A stretch of DNA of 64,000 nucleotides from Marivirga aurantiaca (GTDB lineage Bacteria; Bacteroidota; Bacteroidia; Cytophagales; Cyclobacteriaceae): NCBI RefSeq assembly GCF_016679925.1, contig NZ_JAEQBW010000001.1:186001-250000 (forward strand). Direction: 5' to 3'. Positions 25,422 to 34,684 of this stretch are shown piece by piece. The notes beneath the pieces were generated by a model. That model was given only the letters and a program-made list of their open reading frames with translations. It was not told the DNA's origin and did no database searches. The first letter of the stretch is position 1. Each line of letters opens with the position of its first letter. Both the position numbers and the translations under genes were made by a program.

Positions 25422-28400
25422 TTAGAAAGAATATCTCAATCCTAATTGAATACGCCATGGCGTACCATTTATAGGCAAAGCACCTACATTACTTTCAACA
25501 TCGTATGTATAATTTTGAGTGTTTTGATCAAATCCTGTTACTCTCAAGAGGTTACGTCCGTTAAAAGTATTGTAATCGTTATTATTACCCCATTCAGAGT
25601 TAAGTAAATTAGCAAAATTGAAAATATCTGCAGATAGCTCAAAATTATGTTTGTTACCTATATTTATTTTTTTGAGCATACGTAAATCCAACAATGAAGA
25701 AAAAGGATTAACACCACCATTTCTTTCAGCCACGCGTCCTAAGTTACTGTTAATATAGTCTTTTACGCTCTGTGAGGTCTCTGGATCGTCCAATATGCCT
25801 TGCATGCCTTCTCTTATATTAGCAGGAGTATTAGGATCGTTGGGATCGAAAATAAAAGCCAGATCATTGCTTAGATTGAAATCTCCATTGATACTACCGT
25901 TTGTTACTTTAAGCGAATAACGGGTGCCACCGATACCTGAGAACGTAAAACCTACATTAAATCCGTAAAAAGTTGGAGAAATACCATTGATAACTATTTT
26001 ATCTGTAAAATGGTTATCAGAATAACCTGGACTTAAAGACCTGGGATCATCTACTACTGGTAAAAATGTGGAGGTGTTAGCCACGCAGCAGTTATAAGAG
26101 GAATTATCCTGTGCATCATTTCTTGTATAGCTTACATTGATGTTACCGTCCTTACCAATTCGTAAAGAGGCATCAATTACGGCTGCCACTTGAGTAAGCT
26201 CTCCATCAGAAGTTAATAATAATGTTCTGCCAACATCCATCGATTTTCTTGAATCTAGCCAATCGGGCTGGCCATTAGTACCAATTGTATTAGCAGGAAC
26301 AAAAACGCCTCTGTCATTTTCATTACTCAATCTAAAATAAGGCTGATCCACTAAATTCGCCTCCTGATAAACGTAATTATTATAAGTTCTACTAAATAAT
26401 CCATTGATGCCTACTCGTAATCTATCTCCTAAAAACCAGTTATAAGACAAATTCGCTTTGAATGTATTAGGAACCTTGAAATCCTCACTTACAGCATTGA
26501 TGGTAGAAATACCGACTTCAGCACCTTCAGGAATACCTGGGGCTGTGGATGGATCTTCCCTGTAACTGTTAAATTCAGGACTTGGAATTAAGTTAGGATC
26601 GCGTACATCCACAGCTGCTAACATTTGTCCACTATTTTGGATATTGTTTACCTGGGCATAATAATGTGGTTGAGCTGAAAACAATCCACCTCCAAATTTA
26701 ATTACATGCTCATTTTCTCCTTTTACGTTCCATATCGCCTGGAATCTCGGTTGCAAATTGGCATAGTCAGCAGGTTTGTTATCTGTTCTGATACCTAACT
26801 CCTGATCTACAGTTGGATTATACTGGGCAGCGTCCATAAAAATGGTGGCATCGTAACGCAAGCCAAAAGTGGTTCTGAAATTTTCAAACATTTCAAACTC
26901 AAGCTGACCAAATAAAGACAAATCCATCACTGTTTGCGTCACAAGAGGCAAGCCCTGAGTAGGTACTTCTCTTACATAACGGGAAGGTATTTGATTTTCA
27001 TAATCCTGCATATTATCGAAAAAGAACCTGCCATTTTGTTCATTAGAAAGCAAGGTTTCCAGGTAAGTGATCATATTATCTGTACCAAAGGAAAAAGTAT
27101 ATTTTCCTCTTGTTAAGTAAGTGGTATTTACCAGATGAACTTGTCGTTCCAAATTGGTCTCTGGGGTAAATCTTTGACCTCCAAATTGCAAAGTTCTTGA
27201 TTGTGTTGCATTTGGATTGCTTTCCGTGGGGAATGGACTTGTTATTCTTACAATAGCTCTTGGAATATTGGAGGCAGGCAGCTGGCTGCTCGGGACAAAT
27301 GCTCTTTCCGCATGCTGAAGCTGCACTTTTAATTCATTAGTGAGTGAAGGGGAGGCTGCGGTACGAAGAGAGAGCAATAAACTGTTTTCTCTTGAGGAGA
27401 AGTCTGACCAGCTTTCTGCAAGAACTATATTAGAATTGTCATTTACACTGAAAGGGTTGTCCCAATCTGTATAATTATTTCTGATAGTTAATCTGTTTCT
27501 ATCGTTCAATTGCCAATCGATTCTTGTAAAAAGGGTATTGGCTACAGTAGTTCTGTCAAACTGGCCTACTTGCTGTTCATCTCCTACACCGTAAATATTT
27601 CTGGCGATTGAGATGGCCTTATCTAAGGTATCTTTTCTGATTCCTAATCGTCTTTCATCACCTTCATTATTTATATCTGCAATAAATTCAGGCTCTCCAG
27701 CATCTTGTCTGTCGTAAGCCACAAAAAAATGCATTTTATCCTTAATAATTGGGCCCCCTAAACTAAAACCCCATTGGTAGTTGTAGAAATCCTGGGTTCT
27801 CTCGTTCCCTCTTATGTCCAAATTACTGGAAAGTGCATCGTTTCTATGATACACAAAAGCAGCACCTTCAAAGGTATTGGTTCCTGATTTGGTCACTGCA
27901 TTTAATGCGCCACCAGCCTGTCTGCCTTGGGTTACATCGTATGAATTGGTTACTACTTCAAATTCGCGTATGGCTTCCATTGAAATTGTATAAGGTCCGC
28001 GACCTATTTCACCGGCAGTTAATTGGTTTCTGGCATTTACACCATCTACTGTCACGTTGGTGGAGGTTCTTCTTTGTCCACCTAAATTGATAGACCCGGC
28101 ACCTTGCAGGGGAGATAAAGCGGCTAAGTTGGAAAAATTTCTTCCTTCATTAGGTAAATTCTTCATCTCTTTGGCATTTATGGCAATACCGGAACCTATC
28201 CGATCTACTCTTTTGCTCAAATTATTGCCACTTACCACTACCTCCTGTAATTGTTCAGTTGAAGTAGACATGGAGATGTCAAAAGTTATTTTATCACCTT
28301 GGTTTACCTTAATGTCAGTTTTAACCTGCGTTTGATAGCCTATAAAACTAATGGTTAAGGTGTAGGGGCCTCCGAGAGGCAGTTGGCGAAATTGAAATTC

Positions 28401-28622
28401 ACCATCTACTTCAGTAATGGTGGCGGTTTCAAAACCGGTAGATTCATTTCTTAATTGTACAGTAGCTCCGGGCAATTCTCCATCTTCCGGGGTGATGACT
28501 TTACCACTTATAGTGGCGTCAGTTGATTGTGCGAGTACTTCACTTGTACCTAGCAATGTAAGCAATGAAATCCCAAATAATATTAAGGATTTAAGCTTTA
28601 AGGAAGTAATTCTTTTTTTCAT
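25422..28622 (-). CDS. Oar-like TonB-dependent receptor
   Basis: 1066 residues. Signal peptide to about residue 31 (EVLAQ). Next comes a carboxypeptidase-regulatory-like beta-sandwich (about 36-120, ISGKVITPEDGELPGATVQL...GEFQFRQLPLGGPYTLTISFIGY), a plug domain (about 125-250, with LSPLQGAGSINLGGQRRTSTNVTVDGVNARN), and a large outer-membrane barrel ending WRIQLGLRYSF. The closest named type is the Oar family of TonB-linked receptors, which in Bacteroidota and myxobacteria are linked with large-substrate uptake or protease secretion. No SusD partner is adjacent, so a polysaccharide role is not indicated. A substrate cannot be assigned. Confidence 0.88.
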   Translation of the reverse strand: MKKRITSLKLKSLILFGISLLTLLGTSEVLAQSTDATISGKVITPEDGELPGATVQLRNESTGFETATITEVDGEFQFRQLPLGGPYTLTISFIGYQTQVKTDIKVNQGDKITFDISMSTSTEQLQEVVVSGNNLSKRVDRIGSGIAINAKEMKNLPNEGRNFSNLAALSPLQGAGSINLGGQRRTSTNVTVDGVNARNQLTAGEIGRGPYTISMEAIREFEVVTNSYDVTQGRQAGGALNAVTKSGTNTFEGAAFVYHRNDALSSNLDIRGNERTQDFYNYQWGFSLGGPIIKDKMHFFVAYDRQDAGEPEFIADINNEGDERRLGIRKDTLDKAISIARNIYGVGDEQQVGQFDRTTVANTLFTRIDWQLNDRNRLTIRNNYTDWDNPFSVNDNSNIVLAESWSDFSSRENSLLLSLRTAASPSLTNELKVQLQHAERAFVPSSQLPASNIPRAIVRITSPFPTESNPNATQSRTLQFGGQRFTPETNLERQVHLVNTTYLTRGKYTFSFGTDNMITYLETLLSNEQNGRFFFDNMQDYENQIPSRYVREVPTQGLPLVTQTVMDLSLFGQLEFEMFENFRTTFGLRYDATIFMDAAQYNPTVDQELGIRTDNKPADYANLQPRFQAIWNVKGENEHVIKFGGGLFSAQPHYYAQVNNIQNSGQMLAAVDVRDPNLIPSPEFNSYREDPSTAPGIPEGAEVGISTINAVSEDFKVPNTFKANLSYNWFLGDRLRVGINGLFSRTYNNYVYQEANLVDQPYFRLSNENDRGVFVPANTIGTNGQPDWLDSRKSMDVGRTLLLTSDGELTQVAAVIDASLRIGKDGNINVSYTRNDAQDNSSYNCCVANTSTFLPVVDDPRSLSPGYSDNHFTDKIVINGISPTFYGFNVGFTFSGIGGTRYSLKVTNGSINGDFNLSNDLAFIFDPNDPNTPANIREGMQGILDDPETSQSVKDYINSNLGRVAERNGGVNPFSSLLDLRMLKKINIGNKHNFELSADIFNFANLLNSEWGNNNDYNTFNGRNLLRVTGFDQNTQNYTYDVESNVGALPINGTPWRIQLGLRYSF

Positions 28623-29177
28623 GTTTTCTAATTTTTAAGGTGTTTGATACCATCAAAATTAGATGCTGTAAATGAGCAACAGATGTTAAAATTTAACATC
28701 TACAGTGAACTTAAAAAATTGTTAATAATGGATTAATTTTTAAGAAATATGACGATAAGTCCAGCTGGTTAAATGATACTTTAAAACCTCATTAATCCTT
28801 GAAAATCAGCTGTTTTGACCAGTAAAAACTTTTTCTTGTTATTTTACTATTCTTTTTTGCTTAATGTTATTTCAAAAGAACTCAAGACTGGTACCTCAAT
28901 TTATCAATTAGCTGGAAAAGGATCAAGCAGTATCAGGTTAAGTCAAAGATCGCAAATACCATCATTGGGTATATTTACTATTGCTAAAGAGAGAGAGAGA
29001 GAAAGTACCAATCATTTTCATGACGCGAAATCATATTTTGATTTTGGCCAAAGACTGGAATATAACAAAAAAACTGTTTAAATATGAAACAGGTTTTTTG
29101 TTATTATTTGATCTCAATTTCGATTGATAGTGAATTAATATTTATCATTCGACTGGGAGATATAAGTTTTTTGATGG
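28623..29177. other. Intergenic region with no convincing gene
   Basis: 555 bp. The 5' part must hold the promoter of the TonB receptor gene. A TTG-initiated 88-codon frame at 28815-29081 has no family resemblance and I do not call it. A short GA repeat lies near 28988-29003, and a strong hairpin is at 29064-29102 (separate entry). Confidence 0.5.
29064..29102 (-). terminator. Hairpin with A/T flanks, likely terminator
   Basis: Arms AACAAAAAAACTGTTT and AAACAGGTTTTTTGTT pair with one mismatch around a 7-nt loop. It lies about 75 bp downstream of the membrane-protein gene ending at 29178 and would work on either strand. Confidence 0.6.
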
Positions 29178-29576
29178 TTATACAAATAAGCCCACCAAAA
29201 TAGCAATAATCAGAAAAATGATAAATATCCAAAAGAATAGGCCTAGAGCAACAACTTCTTCCTCTTCATCATCCACTCTTTCTCTCCTGGGCCTGGTAGG
29301 CTGATGCGCTATATCATTATGTCGGGCAGAAGGAGTAGCCGCTCCCAAAAGTGCTGCTATTAGTAAAATAAAGAAGACAATAGGAATCCAGGCAAAACCC
29401 CAATAAACGGGGCCTGTAGGTGTAATCCAAAGCATTCCCGCCCAGCCTGCTAAAAGCAATACTAACATGAAGGCCCAAATAGACCCCCAAGGGCCACGTG
29501 ATTTAAAGCCGTAAGAAAAAATAGACCCAATTACTAAAACGATAAATAGCAAAATTAAAAAGTCGACAACGTCCAT
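29178..29576 (-). CDS. Small membrane protein of unknown function
   Basis: 132 residues with four hydrophobic segments at about 5-22, 32-50, 57-78 and 107-130. A polar, charged cytoplasmic-type loop between the third and fourth (about 80-105) contains RPRRERVDDEEEE. No signal peptide apart from the first helix and no catalytic motif are visible, and I do not recognise the family. It is isolated, with intergenic gaps of about 150 bp or more on both sides. Confidence 0.6.
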   Translation of the reverse strand: MDVVDFLILLFIVLVIGSIFSYGFKSRGPWGSIWAFMLVLLLAGWAGMLWITPTGPVYWGFAWIPIVFFILLIAALLGAATPSARHNDIAHQPTRPRRERVDDEEEEVVALGLFFWIFIIFLIIAILVGLFV

Positions 29577-29725
29577 AGTTTCTTTATTTAAGATGAAAAA
29601 ACACTATTTAATTATCTACGAATGGATGTAATGTAAGTTATTGTATCAGACTTGATATTAAATTTCTGAAAAGTAAAATCAGAGATTGCGATTTTTTATT
29701 GATTATCAATCGGTTACACCTGACA

Positions 29726-31795
29726 TTAATTGATGAAATTTAAAACGATTCCTGCATAAATGCTTCGTCTGGATAAGTAGTTTCTGTCATATGCTGTATA
29801 ATCAAAATTGTAGGTGAGACTATGGCTATTTTTCACATCAAACAAATTAGCCATGGAAAGAAAAATTATTCCATTGGCTTTTTCTCCTAAAGAAAACAAT
29901 CTATTAACTCCCATTGAAAAATTATGATATGGATTAAACGCAAGGGAAGTTTTCGGATTGGCGGGATTGAATACATTTAAATCATTATTGAATAATGCTG
30001 AAGTAATAAGGCTCACTTCATCCCCTCTAAAGGATTGATAAGAAGCATTGACAGACCAACTTTCGAAAGGTTTATAGATGAGAAAGGATCTTGTAAACCA
30101 CTGATTGGTCTTGTGGAGGCCTGAGATCAGGGAAAAGGACTGGTCAATTTGTAATTGAGTATTTGGATGGTAGCTAAAAGTAGTTTCCAATCCTTTTGTG
30201 TTTGCGGTTGAACCTCTAAAATTATAATAGAAGCTTTGGTCAATGGCTATTTTATTTTGTTTGAAACTGACATCAATGCTGCTCTGATGGGCAATAATGA
30301 GCCTGTTGTTCTCTGTATTCCGAAGCTGATAATACCTGCCTACACCTGCTTTTATCTTGATTTGAGGGTGAAATTTCCATAAATAATTGAGCTGATAGCT
30401 GTAAAGTTCCTCTTCAATCTCAGGACTATAACCCAGCCTGATCCCGGCTCCAAAAGAATGGTTTTGGAGTTTTTTTCTGTAAAATGAATAGGCTTCATGA
30501 ATAGCCAGCTGTTGATTTCCAGTTAATGTTACAGAGGGGTGTTCCGGAGCTAAAGCATAGTCGTAATTGGGGAAACCACCGGACAAACTCTTTTTCTGAA
30601 ACCAATAGGAGTAGCCGATTTTTAATAAATTATTACCTTTTAGCTGTGTGAGATGTACTGCTCCGTAAGGATCCAGGTTTGTTTCTTTATAATTGAGGTT
30701 ACCAAAGTTAAATTGATTGTTGGTAAAGGAATTTCCCAGAACTGCTGTTATTTGCCAATCAGCAACTTCCCGTATCCATTGCAAGGTGGAAATACTTCTT
30801 ACAGCTTCCTGTAGAAATCCACTTTGATAACTCGGGTGCCTGAATTGGAAATTATATTGATCCCACAGCCCATATTGGTAAAATTTGACAGACCCTTTTT
30901 TCTGATGAGAACTCAACATTATGGCACCATCAAATGATTTGAAAGCATTTATGTTTTCGAAGTTTTTAGGGTTTACCGCCTTTATTGCTTTATCGAACTG
31001 ATAATTGGCAAACAGACCTAGAAAAGTTCTTTTTCCCAGTGGTCCTCTGAGGGAATAACCTGTATTGGCCATTGATACACTTGCTGTGTGTTGCCAATAA
31101 TCTGGAAACCGATCTGCCATTTCCAGCACGATAGTACCGGAAGTGGATTGACCATATTCCAGTGGTGGATTTCCCGGAAAAACAGTGACGCTCTTGAGGA
31201 AATCCGTGTTAAATATACTTAATGTGCCTGTATTAGTGAGTTGAGCATACTTTACCGGGTTTTTCAAGGGTACTCCATTTAGCACGTAGCCTGTTTGGTT
31301 GGGAGAAGCCCCTCTAAAGGAAACTGCGGCATTTTCATCTTTGGTAGTAGAAGAAACACTTGTGTTTACCGCTACCAATGGATCGGCTTTAGAATTAGGA
31401 TTTTGGTAAATGTTAATAGGTTTCAATTTAATGAAAGAAAAGTTTTCAGCTCCCAACACAGAGGCTCGCACGCTGACTTCTTTAAGCTTTAAGTGCTTGG
31501 GAGCTAACATTAGTTTCCGAGGAACTTCTTTGGCTTTTACCTGTACAATCTTTTCAGTATATCCTGTATAGGAGATAATAAGTGTATCTCCTTCTTTCAT
31601 GTTTGCAATTTTAAAGAAGCCTGTTTCGTCACTTATGGTGCTTTGATCGATAGAAGCCGGGAATATAATATGAGCCCCAATTAGAGGTTCCTTGCTATGC
31701 GCATCTGTTACATGCCCCGAAAAGGTAAATTGTGCTACTGATGCTGCAACTTGCACAAGTGACAGCAAAGTGAATAATAAAAATCTCATGGTCAA
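29726..31795 (-). CDS. TonB-dependent receptor with carboxypeptidase-like regulatory domain
   Basis: 689 residues. Signal peptide to about residue 22. A carboxypeptidase-D-regulatory-like domain (about 23-105, FSGHVTDAHSKEPLIGAHIIFP...GDTLIISYTGYTEK) is followed by a plug domain (about 125-225, AVSFRGASPNQTGYVLNGVPLKNP and PLEYGQSTSGTIVLEM) and a barrel. It starts 21 bp after the stop of the TPR-like gene and has no promoter gap, so it should share the transcript that begins near 32540 with the palindromic operator. It is shorter than the Oar-like receptor and differs from the BtuB-like one; the substrate is unknown. Confidence 0.82.
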   Translation of the reverse strand: MTMRFLLFTLLSLVQVAASVAQFTFSGHVTDAHSKEPLIGAHIIFPASIDQSTISDETGFFKIANMKEGDTLIISYTGYTEKIVQVKAKEVPRKLMLAPKHLKLKEVSVRASVLGAENFSFIKLKPINIYQNPNSKADPLVAVNTSVSSTTKDENAAVSFRGASPNQTGYVLNGVPLKNPVKYAQLTNTGTLSIFNTDFLKSVTVFPGNPPLEYGQSTSGTIVLEMADRFPDYWQHTASVSMANTGYSLRGPLGKRTFLGLFANYQFDKAIKAVNPKNFENINAFKSFDGAIMLSSHQKKGSVKFYQYGLWDQYNFQFRHPSYQSGFLQEAVRSISTLQWIREVADWQITAVLGNSFTNNQFNFGNLNYKETNLDPYGAVHLTQLKGNNLLKIGYSYWFQKKSLSGGFPNYDYALAPEHPSVTLTGNQQLAIHEAYSFYRKKLQNHSFGAGIRLGYSPEIEEELYSYQLNYLWKFHPQIKIKAGVGRYYQLRNTENNRLIIAHQSSIDVSFKQNKIAIDQSFYYNFRGSTANTKGLETTFSYHPNTQLQIDQSFSLISGLHKTNQWFTRSFLIYKPFESWSVNASYQSFRGDEVSLITSALFNNDLNVFNPANPKTSLAFNPYHNFSMGVNRLFSLGEKANGIIFLSMANLFDVKNSHSLTYNFDYTAYDRNYLSRRSIYAGIVLNFIN

Positions 31796-31815
31796 ATAAG
31801 AAAATTCAAAGAATA

Positions 31816-32529
31816 TTATTTACTGGCTTTTAGGAGCAGCACTTTTGAAACCCAGGTAAATTCAGGTTCTATAGCAAGCGCTTTGTTGTAGGTGGCAATT
31901 GCTTCTTTTTTCTTTTCATTGGCTAAGTAAGTTTGCCCCAATCCTGCCAAAGTATTTAAGTAAAGCCAATTAGAGATAGTGTCACCTTTCATTTCAAAAG
32001 TGCTGATACTTTTTTCAAAGGCTTTTTCTGCTTGCAATTTATTGCCTCCAAAAGCCTCCGGAGTATAAAGTAAGGAGAAGGCTTTTACCATCCAGACAAT
32101 TCCTGATTCCTTATCCAACTTCAAAGCACCTTCTATTGCGCTTCCACTTTTAGGGCCGTAGTACATTCCTTTCCAGGGAGAAAACCCCATGATAAAACCG
32201 TATAGAGAAGAGCGTAATGCCATGGCTTCTGCTTTATGGGTATTTTGCTCTTCCAGCTTTTCCAAGTATTCAATAGCTTTATCTATATGAAAATCAAATA
32301 GTTCTTCATTTTTTGAAGCCATTGCATTATTTAACAATCCGTAATAAGCATGAGCCAGTTGTTCAGGATTATTACCTGAAGAAGCTTGGTTAAATGCTTG
32401 TTTCCATAAAGCTTCACTGTTGGTTAAATAGGCTTTATACATGGTAGTTTTAACTTGTGCTTTTACTCCTGTCAGTATCATGTTAAATACTACCAGCATT
32501 AGTGCGAATTTTAAAATATTATTTTTCAT
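31816..32529 (-). CDS. Secreted tetratricopeptide-like protein
   Basis: About 237 residues from the ATG at 32529, which begins a good signal peptide (KFALMLVVFNMILTGVKAQ). A start at 32583 would place 18 unlike-signal residues in front and cover the operator. The mature part is helical with repeat-like pairs (AHAYYGLLNNAMA, AEKAFEKSISTFE, LAGLGQTYLANEKKKEAIATYNKALAIEP), the last a clear TPR. Periplasmic; probably protein-protein contacts. It is followed by the TonB receptor after 20 bp, suggesting joint expression. Confidence 0.65.
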   Translation of the reverse strand: MKNNILKFALMLVVFNMILTGVKAQVKTTMYKAYLTNSEALWKQAFNQASSGNNPEQLAHAYYGLLNNAMASKNEELFDFHIDKAIEYLEKLEEQNTHKAEAMALRSSLYGFIMGFSPWKGMYYGPKSGSAIEGALKLDKESGIVWMVKAFSLLYTPEAFGGNKLQAEKAFEKSISTFEMKGDTISNWLYLNTLAGLGQTYLANEKKKEAIATYNKALAIEPEFTWVSKVLLLKASK

Positions 32530-32538
32530 TGTAGATAA

Positions 32539-32553
32539 GTTTGTTTTGTAAAC
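32539..32553 (-). promoter_or_regulatory. 15-bp palindrome (putative operator), copy 1
   Basis: GTTTG-N5-TAAAC, 9 bp upstream of the TPR-like gene start at 32529. It matches, with one half-site change, the palindromes at 33132-33146 and 34080-34094. Its position would overlap the promoter of the TPR-like/TonB receptor unit. Confidence 0.5.
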
Positions 32554-32596
32554 TAAATTTTGATTAAAAAAGACCGAAAGCACGGTCTGGATTTTT

Positions 32597-33109
32597 TTAT
32601 TCTTTAGTTAAAGTCATTTCAAAAAACTGGTACCAATTACCTCCTTTATTGATTTCCCCAATCTCAAACCATTGTCCCTCATCATTTAAATATATTATAT
32701 AGCGGATATTGTCATTAGGGTACCAGTAAAGTTTTTCTTCGATTAATTCAGCCTTATAAACCCCTGACCTTCCATCTCTCAGGTACGATCTAAAATTATA
32801 GTGCCTGTTGTCTTTATCATAGTTGACAATTGCCACTGCATCATGTATAATTTTACCATTGCTTGTACCCTTTCCTTCAATCAGCATGATAGTGTGATCA
32901 AGTTTGAAACTTATTTTCTCAGTTTGCTGGAAACTATGTTTCTCTCGATCGGCTCCCATCATCCAACCGGAACCTTTCCAGTTTCCTTCAAGGAAATTAA
33001 GTTTTATCATTTCAGCCTTTGCCAATGAGTCTGCTTGTACCTCCTGGCCGTAAGCAATGTTAGTGCACATTACTATGTAGATAATTAAAAATAGATTGAT
33101 TGTTTTCAT
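32597..33109 (-). CDS. Secreted protein, possibly lipocalin-like (DUF1579-type)
   Basis: 170 residues with a signal peptide (to about AYGQ, residue 22). The mature protein opens with LNFLEGNWKGSGWMMG and continues as about eight short beta-strands rich in aromatics (YNFRSYLRDGRSGVY, KLYWYPNDNIRYIIYLN, GQWFEIGEINKGGNWYQFFEMTL), the pattern of small lipocalin-like barrels such as DUF1579. Ligand and role are unknown. It is preceded by the second copy of the 15-bp palindrome and so probably belongs to the same regulon as its neighbours. Confidence 0.55.
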   Translation of the reverse strand: MKTINLFLIIYIVMCTNIAYGQEVQADSLAKAEMIKLNFLEGNWKGSGWMMGADREKHSFQQTEKISFKLDHTIMLIEGKGTSNGKIIHDAVAIVNYDKDNRHYNFRSYLRDGRSGVYKAELIEEKLYWYPNDNIRYIIYLNDEGQWFEIGEINKGGNWYQFFEMTLTKE

Positions 33110-33131
33110 GATTTTTTATTTTAGTAAAGTA

Positions 33132-33146
33132 ATTTATAAAGTAAAC
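33132..33146 (-). promoter_or_regulatory. 15-bp palindrome (putative operator), copy 2
   Basis: ATTTA-N5-TAAAC, 22 bp upstream of the lipocalin-like gene start at 33109. A possible weak -7 element on the minus strand lies just downstream (33124-33131). It shares the half-site TAAAC and the spacing with copies 1 and 3. Confidence 0.5.
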
Positions 33147-33163
33147 CGATTTTGTAAATTTTT

Positions 33164-33463
33164 TTATGTTGGTTTGATATAAGATCTTAAGGCATTTAAA
33201 TATGCTTCAAAAGCATTTATGCCTGTTTCAGTGATTTTGCATGTAGTGAGCGGATAGTTGTCTTTATAACTTTTTTCAACAGCAATATATCCTGCATCCT
33301 TCAACTTATTTACCTGCACGCTAAGGTTTCCGGCAGTTGCATTGGTTTTTTCTTTTATATAGTTAAATTCTGCTACTTCTACGTTCATTAAAAGGCTCAT
33401 CACTGCCAATCGTAATTGAGAATGTAACAAAGGATCTAAAGGCTCAAACATATTAGTTGGCAT
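33164..33463 (-). CDS. Winged-helix transcriptional regulator
   Basis: 99 residues, a single winged-helix domain: LDPLLHSQLRLAVMSLLM, then EFNYIKEKTNATAGNLSVQVNKLKDAGYIAVEKSYKDNYPLTTCKITETG. This is the small MarR/PadR-like HTH_34 type, common beside membrane proteins in Bacteroidota. It overlaps the upstream membrane-protein gene by 11 bp, so both proteins are made together. The 15-bp palindrome found upstream of its own transcript and of the two following units is a natural candidate for its binding site; that link is inference. Confidence 0.78.
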   Translation of the reverse strand: MPTNMFEPLDPLLHSQLRLAVMSLLMNVEVAEFNYIKEKTNATAGNLSVQVNKLKDAGYIAVEKSYKDNYPLTTCKITETGINAFEAYLNALRSYIKPT

Positions 33464-34022
33464 TTTTTAATAGGTGACCGGGAATCACAAAGCTACAGAT
33501 AATAGCCATACTCAATAATAATAATTGATATTCAAATGCAAGATAGGCGGCAATGATTCCGCAGCATATACTAATCACGCCCCCAATTGCAAGTGGCTTG
33601 AATTTTATGACACCTGCTGTTGAAATAGTAGCTATTCCGTAAAGAAACATGAAAACAGGATACACACCACCCCAGCTTATTTGCGGACTTATTATCAGCA
33701 ACGAAATTAAGACAAGCACAAATCCCAACCAAATATAACTTAATGCTCTATTGACATAAGTATGCACTCTTTTTCTCTTTTTCTTTTTGGCAAAGTAAAT
33801 AGTCTGGATGATACCTAATACAGGCATGCTGAACCAAACATAATAGGCTTCTTTAATACCTAGCTGGAATTGTAAAATATAATGGATTATTGCAGAGATA
33901 GCTACTGCATAGCCCCACATTAGATAAATAATTCTATCTTCTGCCAGATTATATCTACTGGCTGTTATCATCTCTGAAATAATATTCAGACTTTGATTCA
34001 CTTCTAATTTTTCCTGTTCCAT
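33453..34022 (-). CDS. Four- to six-helix membrane protein co-expressed with the winged-helix regulator
   Basis: 189 residues. A polar N-terminus (about 1-28) precedes hydrophobic segments near 30-50, 58-75, 90-112, 116-135, 140-155 and 160-182. No catalytic motif is visible. The gene is first in a two-gene unit and its 3' end overlaps the regulator gene, the usual layout of a membrane component paired with its own small winged-helix protein. The family is not recognised with certainty. It has the best promoter of the group, with the palindrome sitting between the two promoter boxes. Confidence 0.6.
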   Translation of the reverse strand: MEQEKLEVNQSLNIISEMITASRYNLAEDRIIYLMWGYAVAISAIIHYILQFQLGIKEAYYVWFSMPVLGIIQTIYFAKKKKRKRVHTYVNRALSYIWLGFVLVLISLLIISPQISWGGVYPVFMFLYGIATISTAGVIKFKPLAIGGVISICCGIIAAYLAFEYQLLLLSMAIICSFVIPGHLLKNAN

Positions 34023-34066
34023 TTTCTCGTCATTTAGTAATGGCTATTTTTATTCCTTAACTTCTA

Positions 34067-34097
34067 CAAACATAGTATAGTTTATAATGTAAACCAA
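34067..34097 (-). promoter_or_regulatory. Promoter with embedded 15-bp palindrome (operator copy 3)
   Basis: On the minus strand a TTG (34097-34095), a 20-nt spacer and TATGTTTG (34074-34067, a full TAnnTTTG match) form a Bacteroidota-type promoter. The spacer contains the palindrome GTTTA-N5-TAAAC at 34080-34094. A repressor bound there would block the polymerase. Confidence 0.6.
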
Positions 34098-34177
34098 ATT
34101 ATTTTGTAGATAATGATTTGTTGATTGTGAAAAATAGTGATATGAGATTTTTTTTATAATTGAATTTTAGTGAATGT

Positions 34178-34684
34178 TTATTTCTTCACCATGGATTTTA
34201 AGAGATTCCAAAGCATCAGCTTCTTTTGCTGGTCTCTGTTAAGCTCAGTCAGGTTATGTGCATAAATTATTTTGGTGGTATTAATAGTATGGAGTGTGTA
34301 TTGGTCTTCTTTTACGAAATCTTTATGAAAGGAAAGGAAGAGTTTAAGTGTTCCCAACTCTTTAAGGCTTTCAGGATGGGAACGTACAATTTCATAATGA
34401 ACTGCTTTTACCTGAATAGCAGATAGTAGTTTTTGAAGCGTTTCATCTTCCGCTGCACTAAAATCTTCATCTACCAATATAAGCACCGGCTTGGAAGCTT
34501 TTGTCGGAACTGCCGGGCTCTTTGTACCAGTTTTAAGAGAAGGGGCAGGTTCCGCCACTTGTGAGGGTGTCTTTTCTTCAACTAATTCCTGTTGCTCGTA
34601 AGTGGGTACTTCTGACTCATCTTTTACTGAGTAGATGAGGTCATTCTCAAATATGAGTGGCAGAAATTCCTTTTCTATTTTCAT
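34178..34684 (-). CDS. Unknown protein coupled to acyl-CoA thioesterase
   Basis: 168 residues. The N-terminal 60 or so residues are low-complexity (Glu/Pro/Ser/Lys). The C-terminal part is compact: KPVLILVDEDFSAAEDETLQKLLSAI, LKLFLSFHKDF, then IIYAHNLTELNRDQQKKLMLWNLLKSM. The order of these elements faintly recalls the psi (HolD) subunit of DNA polymerase III as found in other phyla, but I see no decisive motif and do not assign it. It overlaps the thioesterase stop by 4 bp (ATGA-type), so it is translated directly after it. Confidence 0.55.
   Translation of the reverse strand: MKIEKEFLPLIFENDLIYSVKDESEVPTYEQQELVEEKTPSQVAEPAPSLKTGTKSPAVPTKASKPVLILVDEDFSAAEDETLQKLLSAIQVKAVHYEIVRSHPESLKELGTLKLFLSFHKDFVKEDQYTLHTINTTKIIYAHNLTELNRDQQKKLMLWNLLKSMVKK

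Noticed and set aside
28815-29081. 88-codon TTG-initiated frame
   Set aside because: No ATG, no family resemblance, includes a GA simple repeat and runs into the terminator hairpin; composition looks intergenic.
31816-32583. Longer version of the TPR-like protein
   Set aside because: The extra 18 residues lie over the palindromic operator and in front of a good signal peptide that begins at 32529.
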